NCBI GenBank assembly: GCA_013054445.1
Contig: JAAMPI010000598.1
Coordinates: 1-30,747, forward strand
Reading direction: 5' to 3'
DNA from: Cudoniella acicularis
Lineage: Eukaryota; Ascomycota; Leotiomycetes; Helotiales; Helotiaceae
DNA length: 30,747 bases
The notes beneath the pieces are model-generated. The model saw nothing but the letters and a program-made list of their open reading frames with translations, was not told the DNA's origin and did no database searches. The position numbers and the translations under genes are program-made. Below, piece by piece: positions 1 through 8,563 of this stretch (positions within the stretch are counted from its first letter, which is position 1; the number at the start of each line of letters is the position of its first letter).

Positions 1-2
1 GT

Positions 3-131
3 CCAACTTTTACATGCCGCGGGACGGGCGACCAGATCAACAACACAGGCAGTGGCACGCAGAATATCAACAAGGGCAAGGGACATCAACACACTGCACA
101 CTCGATCAGATTTGGGGATCTGAGGCGCTAG
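3..131 (+). CDS. C-terminal tail of a sigma amyloid-motif protein, cut by window edge
   Basis: The reading frame is open from the left edge to a TAG at 129-131. It carries the pattern G-D-Q-I-N-N-T-G-S-G-T-Q-N-I-N-K-G-K-G, followed by a short basic tail ending in R-R. The same asparagine/glycine/glutamine pattern ends the SesA-like gene at 949 and starts the NACHT gene at 4134. In fungi this is the sigma motif, a short prion-forming amyloid segment used to pass a signal from NLR receptors to cell-death effectors. Its position at a C-terminus fits an effector-type protein such as a SesA-sigma or HET-S-like partner, but the body lies outside the window. The frame could also be a gene fragment. 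It runs toward the SesA pseudogene (tail to tail), with a MITE-like element in between. Confidence 0.6.
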   Translation, partial: PTFTCRGTGDQINNTGSGTQNINKGKGHQHTAHSIRFGDLRR

Positions 132-948
132 TGGTTAATTCCAAGACAACCATGCCAGTCTACTATTTCAGGGCTGATGCGGGCTGAATGAACGGCTGCA
201 AGTGGATGCATCTCTGCCTCTAGGGAGTGTTTGTTTCGCAGATATCGTTAGAACTACAAAGTTGACCGGACGGGACCACTATTTCCATCTTATATACTGT
301 TTTAATTACAATACATACATGCCTATACCTCGTGAATGAACGGAGGTTCTAGCAAAAAGTATTGCGCGTACAGGGTCTGAGCCCTGTAAGTACGCTATAA
401 AAGACTGCAATTTGAAACGTTGTGAATTGATCTGAACGCTAAAAGCCCTGTAACTGGTCCTCACCTCCAGGTATGCCCTGTAAAAAGGCTCGGTCACAGT
501 AGTCTGAGCGCTGTAGTTGCCATGTTAATAGCGTAGCTTAAACCAAATTTTAGTGACTCCAGTGAGCGCACTAAGGCTTTAAGCCCTGTACACGCAACAC
601 TTTTTGCTGGGACCTCCGAACATGTTCCTGACCTGAAATCTCAGTAAACAAATGAAGTGCAACGCAGCTGTCAAGTTACGAGGATCAATATGTGAGGATA
701 TTCGTATAATGGAAGTGATTAATGGCCAGGGGACTCGTCCTAGTTTGACAGTTGACAGTGTTCAAGTTACTTGACTAGAAGGAAGCTCAGGGAGAGGAAT
801 CCTGTATATATATACACTAATAACAGGCCACGTGACCTTTATTTCTGACAACAGCATACATTATCAGATCGTTTTTCCTAATTCCCCTTGTCCTCTGGCT
901 GTTACATGACTGTAGTAGAGAGCAATCGACGTATACCAACCAAGCCTA
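132..948. other. Intergenic region without a gene
   Basis: No coding frame with recognisable protein features was seen here. The only structured feature is the inverted-repeat element at 341-618. The remainder is ordinary-composition spacer between two genes that end facing each other. Confidence 0.6.
341..618. mobile_element. MITE-like element with 35-bp terminal inverted repeats
   Basis: Positions 341-375 and 584-618 are inverted repeats of each other, matching at about 31 of 35 positions; all four differences are transitions. The ends begin CGGAGGT and the inner part of each arm includes AGCAAAAAGT and GTACAGGG. The element is 278 bp, has no coding frame, and contains the octamer GCCCTGTA or a one-base variant several times (around 380, 443, 474, 513 and 583). 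No clear target-site duplication was found: flanks read ATGAA on the left and AACAT on the right. This fits a non-autonomous DNA transposon relic; family is not assignable by eye. Confidence 0.7.
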
Positions 949-1560
949 TCACTTCCCAATTTTGATACTTTTCGCAATATTTTGGGTTCCACGACCTTTG
1001 TTGATGTTTTGAGTCCCCGGACCCGTATCGTTGATCATATCGCCAGATCCGGAATGGAAGAATCCGGCTTTCCCATCCTCAGACACAAAGGACTCTGTAG
1101 CCGACAGCTCCTCGACAGCGTCACACAACGCCTTGGCCTGCCCAGCCGTTGCCTTGATGAGCTCATCCTCGACCAGGTCATTTGCGCCTCCCAAAAGCCC
1201 CAGGAGCGCGACCTCGACTCTATCCTTGCCCTGTGTTCGCACAGCGGCTTGATAACGATCCAGCCTTAACGTCTCCGCCGCGGGCGCGACGCCTTTGGAG
1301 ATGCTCTCTAGGAGCTTGGCCTTCTTCTTGCTGGCCTTCAGAGTATCGACGAGGCCGTCGTCGTCTGTGTCCAAGGTGCCTACCTTCAGCTGATCCTCGG
1401 CACCCTGGAGAATCTGCTGGACGAGGCCGATCTATTTGCCCGCTTCGTGGAAGACTGGTAGGAGGTCGTCAACGCCGTCTATGGTGATGTACAGCTCCGC
1501 CGTGCTCTTGAGAGAGGCGAGAATGTCAGAGAGTAAGTTTTCGACCTTGTTGCCTGACAT
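949..1560 (-). pseudogene. SesA-domain protein with C-terminal sigma amyloid motif, one internal stop
   Basis: The ATG is at 1558-1560 and the frame runs 203 codons to the stop at 949-951 without an intron. The first 150 or so residues match the SesA family pattern: L-L-P-V-F-H-E-A-G-K near residue 38, then L-V-Q-Q-I-L-Q, a K-K-K-A-K-L-L-E segment, and R-L-D-R-Y-Q-A-A-V-R-T. The tail (about residue 173 on) holds the sigma motif N-D-T-G-P-G-T-Q-N-I-N-K-G-R-G-T-Q-N. SesA-type domains occur in fungal NLR-controlled death pathways; the amyloid tail would let the NLR at 4134 template it. Codon 43 is TAG (1432-1434), one transition from CAG and of the CpA-to-TpA type that RIP makes; no splice pair removes it. 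The rest of the frame is intact, so the lesion is probably recent, or an allele or sequence error. The Tc1 relic lies 217 bp upstream. Confidence 0.8.
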
Positions 1561-1623
1561 CTTTGGGAGAGACAACGAAATCAAGGTAGTTGTGAGGCTT
1601 AGTGATGTCAACTCTGGGGGCTG

Positions 1624-1640
1624 CTCTCTCTCTCTCTCTC
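1624..1640. repeat. CT microsatellite in the SesA 5' region
   Basis: An uninterrupted 17-nt CT run. On the coding strand of the SesA-like gene it is a GA tract 64 bp before the ATG, so it would lie in the 5' UTR or core promoter. Confidence 0.8.
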
Positions 1641-1776
1641 AGAGTGTGTGTGGGTGATGGAGTTTGTGACGGAGTTTGCGAAAATAGCGAGGCAAGGAAA
1701 GACCGGCGGATGAGAGGATGAGCCATTTTTTCACACAAGCAACGAGGGTGTACACACGGTGTGATGATAATGTAAG

Positions 1777-3110
1777 AGTTGGGGCCATTACTCCCGGCCC
1801 CCTTAAGCGAAAACCACCAAAATAACCCCCTACCTTTAAATTTTTATTATTATTTAAAATAAATCTATTTTGACCTCAAACTAAGAACACAAATTAATTA
1901 ATAGTAGTTAATCCCCGTACAGCAATTACATCTTCAGGTTTATAAGTTAATTATTCTGTATAATGCCGAAAGTCACGTGGGTCAATTTGATCCCAAAGCT
2001 TTTGTAGCTCCCGACACAAATCCTCCTTATTATTTTTTGGCACATATGCCAATTTCTTTGCTCTTCTTTCATCCATTGCCATACTTTCTCAATAGGGTTT
2101 AAATCTGGCGAAGAAGGTGGCTAAGAAAACCCACGGATACTGTGTTCTAGCCGGGTAAGTCGGGCGTGTCCAACATAAACCTTAGAACCGTCTTCCATAT
2201 AAATATACTCCGGGCCTAGTTCATCAAATAGCGGGAAAACCACGGGTTCTAAGATTTACTGTGTATAGACCTTAGAGCAAATACCCTTTTGTCCGGGGAG
2301 CTTCTCTAGGAAGACCAATTTAGACTTATAATTCCAGCCAATTGCCCCCTAAATCATGACCGAGAACCTTCCAGAGCGATATACCGACCGTATACAACTA
2401 GAACATCGCTTTTCGTTAATCCGGCGTGTAACCCAGATCCTCCCAGACTTCCCAGCCTTAAATGTAGCTTCGTCTGACTAAATAACCTTCCGCCAATCCC
2501 CTCCTAGCTTGCCGTTCTCCCTATATGCAGTATAGTCGGACGTTCCCTACCACCTATGCTCTAAAGCAAACGCTAATAGTTTCTTGGCTTGCCTGCGTGA
2601 TATAAAGGGTCGGGGGCCGCAATGTAGCGTCGGTAGCCTGCGTAGCGCAATTCTCGTCGAATAGTTCTTGCAGAGGCTTCGATCCCAAGAAGCGTTCGGA
2701 CGCGTTCAAATGACAGTCGACATGTCGACTAATCTTTTGAGATATAGCGAATATATCGGCGAATCTCTCTAATAGACATTAAATAACGCTTGTAAACTTT
2801 GCCTTTACGCCCCCACCGGCTTGATTCTTGGTTGAGAGTGCATCGAATTGTCCTCCGAGGAACACCGGTCTTTTTAACGATCTCGCGTTGCGATAATTCA
2901 TCACGTTGATATCCACGAATAATTGCTCGTGCAAGAATAGGCCATTTGCCTTTATTGTCTTGTCGGAGGAGGCTAGATAGGGCTATATGCTCCATTTTGA
3001 ATATAAAGCTTTTATTATTATTAGTGGTTGAATTATAAACAAAGATGCAAGAGTGAGGGTTAGAAATTATGACGCGTCGTTTAAGTGGGCCAGGAGTAAT
3101 GGCCCCAACT
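1777..3110. mobile_element. Tc1/mariner-type transposon relic
   Basis: The element ends in inverted repeats at about 1777-1810 and 3077-3110. Both begin AGTTGGGGCCATTACTCC and continue GGCCC.CTTAA.CGA, with differences that are mostly C/T. It encloses a decayed minus-strand transposase. Length about 1.33 kb is normal for the superfamily. The TA target duplication is not clean: flanks are TAAG on the left and ATTATA on the right. It interrupts the spacer between the two divergent sigma-motif genes, which without it would be about 1.2 kb. Confidence 0.85.
1951..2995 (-). pseudogene. Tc1-like transposase, multiple stops and frameshifts
   Basis: The start ATG at 2993-2995 opens an 88-codon frame with a helix-turn-helix region (Y-Q-R-D-E-L-S-Q-R-E-I-V-K-K-T-G-V). 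Further fragments on the same strand give the DDE catalytic signature: S-D-E-A-T-F (first Asp), Y-M-E-D-G-S (second Asp) and S-P-D-L-N-P-I-E (Glu), the last two about 33-34 residues apart as in Tc1-type enzymes. Stops sit where Trp is expected (V-I-stop-S-D-E; V-M-I-stop-G-A; H-R-W-stop-G), each TGG changed to TAG, plus a Gln-type position. At least two frameshifts are needed, one after the N-terminal part and one near the Glu. The tail ends at TAA 1951-1953. The pattern is what RIP does to repeated DNA. Not functional. Confidence 0.8.
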
Positions 3111-4133
3111 ATTATATTATTGCAGATTTATTGCATTCAGTTTGGTGTAGCTCGGTTGGCCCCCTGACCCCTGTTACTCACTCACTGTGGTCGATTCCGC
3201 TCGATGTCGAGGAAGTCAAGTCTGGTGTGGTGGCACGCAGCAAAAACGCAAGGCTCAATGAGTCTATCAGTTCGTCGATGGAACCATGTCGCAGTACGAA
3301 GCTCGCGCAGACAAGGCTCAGACATGGGCGACAGAATAGCGCATGATCAGTCTTTCTCGCAGACCACCATTTTATCACTATCAAAACATTGTGGTGGGTT
3401 TCCAATGCATGGTGTGAGTTGGCAATGGCCCATCATTGCTACTTTCATTAGCCGCTAAGTACGGGCATGGCTAGGGTGGACGCCTAAGCCACTGAATGGG
3501 TTACCCACCGGAGCTCCTCGGCTCGGGCCGGGAATCGGAAGTGCGAGATCTGGTCCCTAAGGTAACACTGAAGCTCCAACCCTGCAAGAAAACGACCATT
3601 GTTTGCTGCTTTCCGTAAAAGATGTCCTTTTGTTTCATAAGCTTGCTGCCCAGCCAAGAGCGACCGTCCTTGGGCCTTTTCCAGCATATTACAGGTTTAC
3701 TAATATTAACAAATGCCAGACTTACTGTAATACAGATGCGCCGCAGTCAGCCACAATTCTCATTTGATATTGCCCCCAACCAATGGAGATTGTAGGAACA
3801 AGCGTTATCAACGAGGCTTGCCTACTATTGGACCACGTTTTGCTTTGGCCCCAGCCATTTTTTTTTGGCCGATCCGTGAATAAATGGTTGGATGAGAGAT
3901 GGGGTGCCTACCACAGTTGGGCAGCATAACTGTAGCACAAACGCCAAAGCCGGCAAAGCTGGACATTACTATAAGATTGGAAGAGCAATGCTGGGCGCTG
4001 TCAGCTCCACTTAAATGTCGGGTTTTTAATGAACCCAACCTCCGCACGTAACTCTTGTGTGCCTGTCTGCTTCCGCTGTCTGAAGCAAAATCCTCTCAAA
4101 AACATATCGGAGAACGACCGTTAGCAAGGAATC
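3111..4133. other. Upstream region of the NLR-like gene; no gene seen
   Basis: Short open frames exist on both strands but none has family features or a convincing start. The stretch is the remaining divergent promoter region between the SesA-like gene and the NLR-like gene, to the right of the inserted transposon. No TATA box stands out close to the ATG at 4134. Confidence 0.5.
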
Positions 4134-5979
4134 ATGTCGTCAAGCCAGAATATGTCCAACTCGCTGCCTGGCAACCAATTTAATAACACAGGCCGTGGTT
4201 ATCAGAACAGTATTTTGGGCAGCGGGGACCAGTACATTGCCGAAAATATGAATATTAGTAAGCATTTGCATTAAAACAAGGATTTCATTTAGATAGTGGA
4301 CATCTTCAATCAAGTTAGATGTACTCCACCATCGTAATGCTTTGTTAATGAATAAGTTTTCAGGCAGTAAGAATAACGACGACCCATGCCTTGCGGACCT
4401 ACTATTGACCAATCCCCACGTCGACAAACGGCGCATCGAGGGCGAGGACACCAACGGCAGTCTCCTCCGAGACTCGTCCGACTGGGTTCTCGACCACCCC
4501 AACTTCCAGCGATGGCGCGACAACGACGAGGTCAAGTTGCTATGGATCAAGGGCGACCCAGGGAAGAGAAAGACAATGCTTTCGATTGCCATTGTCGATG
4601 AGCTGGAGCGGCAATTAACGTCGTCTACTCGTCCTACCGCCCTCTCCTACTTCTTCTGCAAGGGCACCAACTCGGACCTCAATAACGCCACGGCCGTATT
4701 AAGGGGCCTAATCTACCTCCTTGGTGTTCAAAATCCATCGCTTGTCTCACACCTGCGTAAGGAATACGGGAACGCTCGCACTAAGCTCTACGAGGACGCA
4801 AACGCTTTCTTCGCTTTGTCACTGGTGTTGGAGGCCATGCTGCTCGACCCAAGCCTGCTCAGAGCATACTTCGTGATCGACGCGATCGACGAGTGTGAGA
4901 CGGACCTGCCGCAGCTTCTTAAGTTTATCGTTCGGAACGCCTCTACATCACCCTGCGTCAAGTGGATCATTTCTAGCCGCGATAAGCCGGAAATCGAAGA
5001 GCTGCTCAGAACCAGCAACAGTCGTATGATGCTTAGCCTCGAGCTAAAGGTCCTTCAACAAACGCTCAATAGCCATAGTGACTACATCCGCTCGGTTGCA
5101 TTCTCCTATAACTCAGAGCTTTTAGCGTCGGGCTCGGACGATTACACAGTCAAGATTTGGAATACAGCGACAGGGACCCTTCAACAAACACTCGAGGATA
5201 ATAGTTCTAAGGTCTACTCAGTTGCATTCTCCCATGACTCAAAGCTTTTAGCGTCAGGGTCAGCTGATGGCACAGTTAAGATTTGGAATATAGTGACAGG
5301 GGCCCTTCAACCAACACTCCAGGGCCATAGAGACTACATCTACTCGGTCGCATTCTCTCATGACTCAAAGCTTTTGGCGTCGGGGTCGGCCGATGACACA
5401 GTCAAGATTTGGGATGTGGCGACGGGGACCCAACGAACATTCAAGAACCATAGTTCCTCTGTCAACTCGGTTGCATTCTCCCATGACTCAAAGCTTTTAG
5501 CGTCAGCGTCGGGCAGTCTGAAGAATTTGGGGATTTGGGGGTCACCCGATTGCACAGTTAAGATTTGGGATACGGTGGCAGGGAAGGTTCAGCGAACACT
5601 CGAGGGCCATAGAGACTACATCTACTCGGTTGCATTCTCCCATAACTCAGAGCTTTTAGCGTCGGGGTCGGTCGATGGAATAGTTAATATTTGGGATACA
5701 GCGACATGGACCCTTCAACGAACACTCGAGAACAATAGTTCCAAGGTCTACTCGGTTGTATTCTCCCATGACTCAAAGCTTTTAGCGTCAGGGTCAGCTA
5801 ATAGCACAGTTAAGATTTGGAATACAGTGACAGGGGCTATTCAAGCAACACTCGAGGGCCATAGAGACTTTATCTACTCGGTTGCATTTTCCCATGACTC
5901 AAAGCTTTTGGCGTCGGGGTCGGCCGATAACACAGTTAGGATTTGGGATGTAGAGTTGGCACTACGGTATAATCTTTAG
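4134..5979 (+). CDS. Sigma-motif NACHT-WD40 NLR-like protein
   Basis: Two exons, 4134-4257 and 4364-5979, joined across a 106-nt GTAAGC...CAG intron in phase 1, give 579 residues. Exon 1 alone encodes the sigma amyloid motif (residues about 13-36: G-N-Q-F-N-N-T-G-R-G-Y-Q). The NACHT domain follows: Walker A G-D-P-G-K-R-K-T at 105-112 and Walker B Y-F-V-I-D-A-I-D-E at 210-218, then W-I-I-S-S-R-D-K. Right after L-S-L-E-L (about 268) the WD40 repeats begin, so the winged-helix region of roughly 200-300 residues usual in this family is absent. In Walker A the Gly before the Lys is Arg (AGA, 4567-4569), expected to weaken nucleotide binding. Family role: an intracellular receptor whose WD40 part senses a ligand and whose amyloid N-terminus seeds a partner; here the divergent SesA-sigma gene is the natural partner. 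Expressed but signalling-impaired, or a decayed paralogue. Confidence 0.8.
5053..5976 (+). repeat. Seven highly similar WD40 repeats
   Basis: Six units of 126 nt start at 5053, 5179, 5305, 5587, 5713 and 5839 (the last followed by the tail); the fourth (5431-5586) is 156 nt. Most share S-V-A-F-S-H-D-S-K-L-L-A-S-G-S and T-V-K-I-W. Similarity is visible at DNA level too, as in fungal NLRs with high internal repeat conservation, where repeats are exchanged and selected for variable positions. Variable sites cluster after the L-x-x-T-L segment (NSHSDYI, EDNSSKV, QGHRDYI, KNHSSSV). Unit 4 carries an 11-residue insertion in the loop before its last strand. Seven units would close one propeller, but the last ends early in V-E-L-A-L-R-Y-N-L. 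Confidence 0.9.
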
Positions 5980-6189
5980 CTCAGGCACTCAGGCCAGCAT
6001 CAAAGTGGAGTTAGCGCTACAGGATAAAACGTGCTTCCGCTCAGGATCATGTTATCTCCTCTTGTATTTTGTATGTGTTTTTCGCGATTTTGAAAATCTG
6101 GCATATTTGAATTTTATCTTAAACGCCATTAATATTAGATATAGCCATCTACAAATCTAATCAACTATGCGCCAAAGTATGCTCTATCA

Positions 6190-6494
6190 CGCTGCCGACG
6201 TCACGCGCGGGCCATCAGTACTAGCGATCAATGATGGTGGTGCAATAATGTTCGTATAATTTACTACCGATCAAACCATGAGGCACGCACCACGTGACTC
6301 CTTTTTGACTTCCGAATGCGCCAAAATTCCATGTTCACTTTCATCACGATTCATCACAAAGTAAAGACACGCCGAACTTCGAGATGCTAGAAGTAATATA
6401 CAAACTTGGATGCTTGCAAAGTGTTCTCAATGTCAACCTTACACCACCATCATTGATCACCAGTGCTGACGGCCCGCGCGTGACGTCGGCAGCG
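6190..6494. mobile_element. MITE-like element with 53-bp inverted repeats
   Basis: The arms 6190-6242 and 6442-6494 are inverted repeats. The outer 24 bp (CGCTGCCGACGTCACGCGCG and on) match exactly, and the whole arm differs at only four positions, all transitions. The 305-bp element has no coding frame. The outer arm contains a TGACGTC/GACGTCA core. Flanks show no obvious target duplication. The RNA of such an element would fold into a long hairpin. Confidence 0.75.
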
Positions 6495-6825
6495 CAATCC
6501 CTAAAATAGGGTGCTAGCAGGCATTGGCCTGGCTACCTTGTGAGATACAGGAGTTCCTTCCTGGTTGCTCCCTCACTTTTATCAATCTCTCGATTCCAGT
6601 TTGCAGATTTCAAGGTCTACGAACCATGACCTCGGCCGTCTCATTGGTCATCACTAGCGTAGGAGCCTACCTGGGGTAGATTTAGAGTTTGGATCTGCCC
6701 AGGATTTCCCCAGTTTCTGGATTCCAGATAGCCGGACTCAGGTTTCAAAGATTCGAACCATCTTTCCATGTCTCAGGGATGCCTGTAAAGTCACCTCATA
6801 CAATAGTATTATTAGCCGTTAGTAG

Positions 6826-6860
6826 CTGACGGCCGCCGGTATCTAGCGGCAGTGCAATCC
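6826..6860 (+). repeat. Diverged copy of the 6190-6494 element end
   Basis: Positions 6826-6860 start GCTGACGGCC and end GGCAG.GCAATCC, like 6466-6500 exactly 360 bp earlier, while the middle differs. Homology continues a few bases beyond the inverted repeat (GCAATCC), so the element end or its insertion context was copied too. Confidence 0.5.
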
Positions 6861-7341
6861 TCGAAAAGATACCGTGTCCTTTTCCTCGGGGCACTGGATC
6901 AAGCTCAGTCGACTACGCCATGGGCCATCTCCCGCATGGCGAGCTTCAATACTACGTGGGCGAAAAAGAAGATACGGCTTCAATGATCTAGGCAAGTGAG
7001 AATGAGATGTTGGAGAACGAAATAAGTGACCCTTTCTTTTTTTCCCCCCTATCTTCTTTGCTTCTTTATCGTACTCTTGATTTCATTGCAACTCTTCCTT
7101 TTATGCACCCCTTAGACTGTTCATATATCTCGTACGGAAGTGTTCAGCATAATGACGTCTCACCAAGAAGTACTGTCTTTCTCCCACCTCTTCGTCATTT
7201 CATTATATTCTTCGAATACAAACTGGGGAGGATGGAGGTGTTGATTCATGTTCCCTCTACTTGCGAGACGACTCTGCTTCAATAGCAACGGACGTGTCGG
7301 TATCATGCAACTCTGGCGCGGGGAAGGAGCGGGCGCCCATC

Positions 7342-7663
7342 CTATCCCTCTATATCCAGAAGCTCAAGAGCGGGGAAAGAGCGGCGTTCTGCCCAACTAT
7401 CCGTAGACGTTGACTGGACTTCAACTGCGGGAGATGATAGACGTCCGTCGTCCCAATCCATTTATCCAGGCTCCGGATCCTCGAGCTCAGGGAAAGACCG
7501 GCGGCCTGTCGAGACTGTGCTCAACGTGTTTGTTCGTTGCAAGTCTGCGGTAGGGAATAGTCGGTATTCATCGTCTCCATCCATTAGCTCAGGCTCGGGA
7601 AGGATCGGCGTTCATCGTCCTCATCCATCAGTTCAAGCTCCGGAAACGACCGCCACTCGTCTC
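7342..7663 (+). repeat. Degenerate Ser-coding minisatellite
   Basis: Four imperfect units, near 7342, 7456, 7576 and 7620, share the skeleton ATCCAT..(A/C)...TCAGGCTC followed by GGGAAAGACCGGCG. Unit spacing is irregular (about 114, 120 and 44 bp). In one frame the units read S-S-S-x-S-I-S-S-x-S-G-x-D-R, suggesting they were once a repeated serine-rich protein segment. Confidence 0.55.
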
Positions 7664-7708
7664 ACAAGCCTCCACCTCGGAACTCGAGAATCGTTGGGAG
7701 TTCTTGAA

Positions 7709-8323
7709 ATGTTCTATACCCGAGCATTCCGCTCACTCTTTGCCCCTCCTATTATTTGGGTCAATTTTGAGACAGATATGATATACATGGACTTAGGGTG
7801 GCCCAAACACCTGCCCTATGACCTAGAGGATATCTCGTCCGACACCCCAGACTGCATCAAGCATCTTATTCTTCACAGAAAGTTGTCTCGAAATCACTGC
7901 CCTCTGTTGATCCAGCCCTTTGAAGGATTTCTAGCTTTTGTAATGAGCTTTTTTCCGAAACTAAAAAGCGTTACAATCGATGGGCTACGGCTTGGTCATA
8001 ATCGTAAGGACATGGGGAATCTTGTGGTTAAAGACCTTATTCCCGAGGAAATATCTGATTACGTCCTGATCAATGACTTGTATAATGAAGGAAAAGACTT
8101 GGAATTCTTGAGAGCAATGGGATGCGCCACCGACCTTAGGGACATGAAGACCGTTATTTCCTTCGAGAATGTCGAGGGTTACAGGCATGTTTGGACTGAT
8201 CGTGAGGGAGAGCCTTTACCGCCGCTGCCGAAGATTGAAACGAAGATTATCACGACTCCCGAATTGAAACAGAGACTCGAACATACGGAACGGGTTGTGG
8301 AACGGATCTTACATCGAACATAG
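7709..8323 (+). pseudogene. 5'-truncated 2EXR-domain protein
   Basis: The first in-frame ATG is 7709 (204 residues), although the frame is open from at least 7517. The first visible family match is R-E-S-L-G-V-L-E-M-F-Y-T-R-A-F (before and across the ATG), then I-W-V-N-F-E-T-D-M-I-Y-M, the typical second half of the fungal 2EXR domain. The first half (the hydrophobic L-P-x-E-I-R...I-W segment) is missing; upstream lies only the serine minisatellite in a different phase. The C-terminal part has a helix-forming E-L-K-Q-R-L-E-H-T-E-R-V-V-E-R stretch. 2EXR proteins are abundant fungal proteins of unknown biochemical role. Possibly a gene fragment that lost its 5' exon, or an uncharacterised short form. 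Confidence 0.5.
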
Positions 8324-8563
8324 TGCCAGCCATTAAAAGGTTTTTGAGGAAGCGAATTCAATGAAATATGACTTGAATTTCTAAAAGAAATGTTCATTCT
8401 TTTCATGGTTATTCTCCAGCTTGCCAGATTCCAAAGATGAGAATCAATTAGCTTTTCAGCAACCCAGTGGCCAAGGCTGAGGCTGTCTATATACTTGAGA
8501 ACAAAACGGTCATGAGTTTCAAACTACATTTGGCCTATAACTCGTTTCTTTAACGCAGCAAAA

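Larger units (their letters stand above)
5980..7341. other. Gene-poor region downstream of the NLR-like gene
   Basis: No gene is supported here apart from the MITE-like element at 6190-6494 and a partial relative of its end at 6826-6860. The 22 nt around 6007 echo the last codons of the NLR-like gene (GTGGAGTTAGCGCTACAGGA against GTAGAGTTGGCACTACGGTA), a small direct duplication of the 3' end. A 23-codon ATG frame at 6920 has no recognisable content. Confidence 0.5.

Noticed and set aside
982..1487. Plus-strand open frames opposite the SesA-like gene
   Set aside because: They are antisense shadows of a GC-rich coding region and have no family features.
3178..3687. Several frames of 67-97 codons on both strands before the NLR gene
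   Set aside because: Too short, overlapping on both strands, without starts in context or family motifs.
6745..6775. GATTCGAACC resembling a tRNA T-arm on the minus strand
   Set aside because: No A box, acceptor stem or anticodon arm can be built around it.
6920..6991. Small ATG frame M-G-H-L-P-H-G-E-L-Q followed by GCAAGTGAG
   Set aside because: Could be a first exon of the 2EXR gene with a GC donor, but no acceptor giving the missing half of the domain was found downstream.
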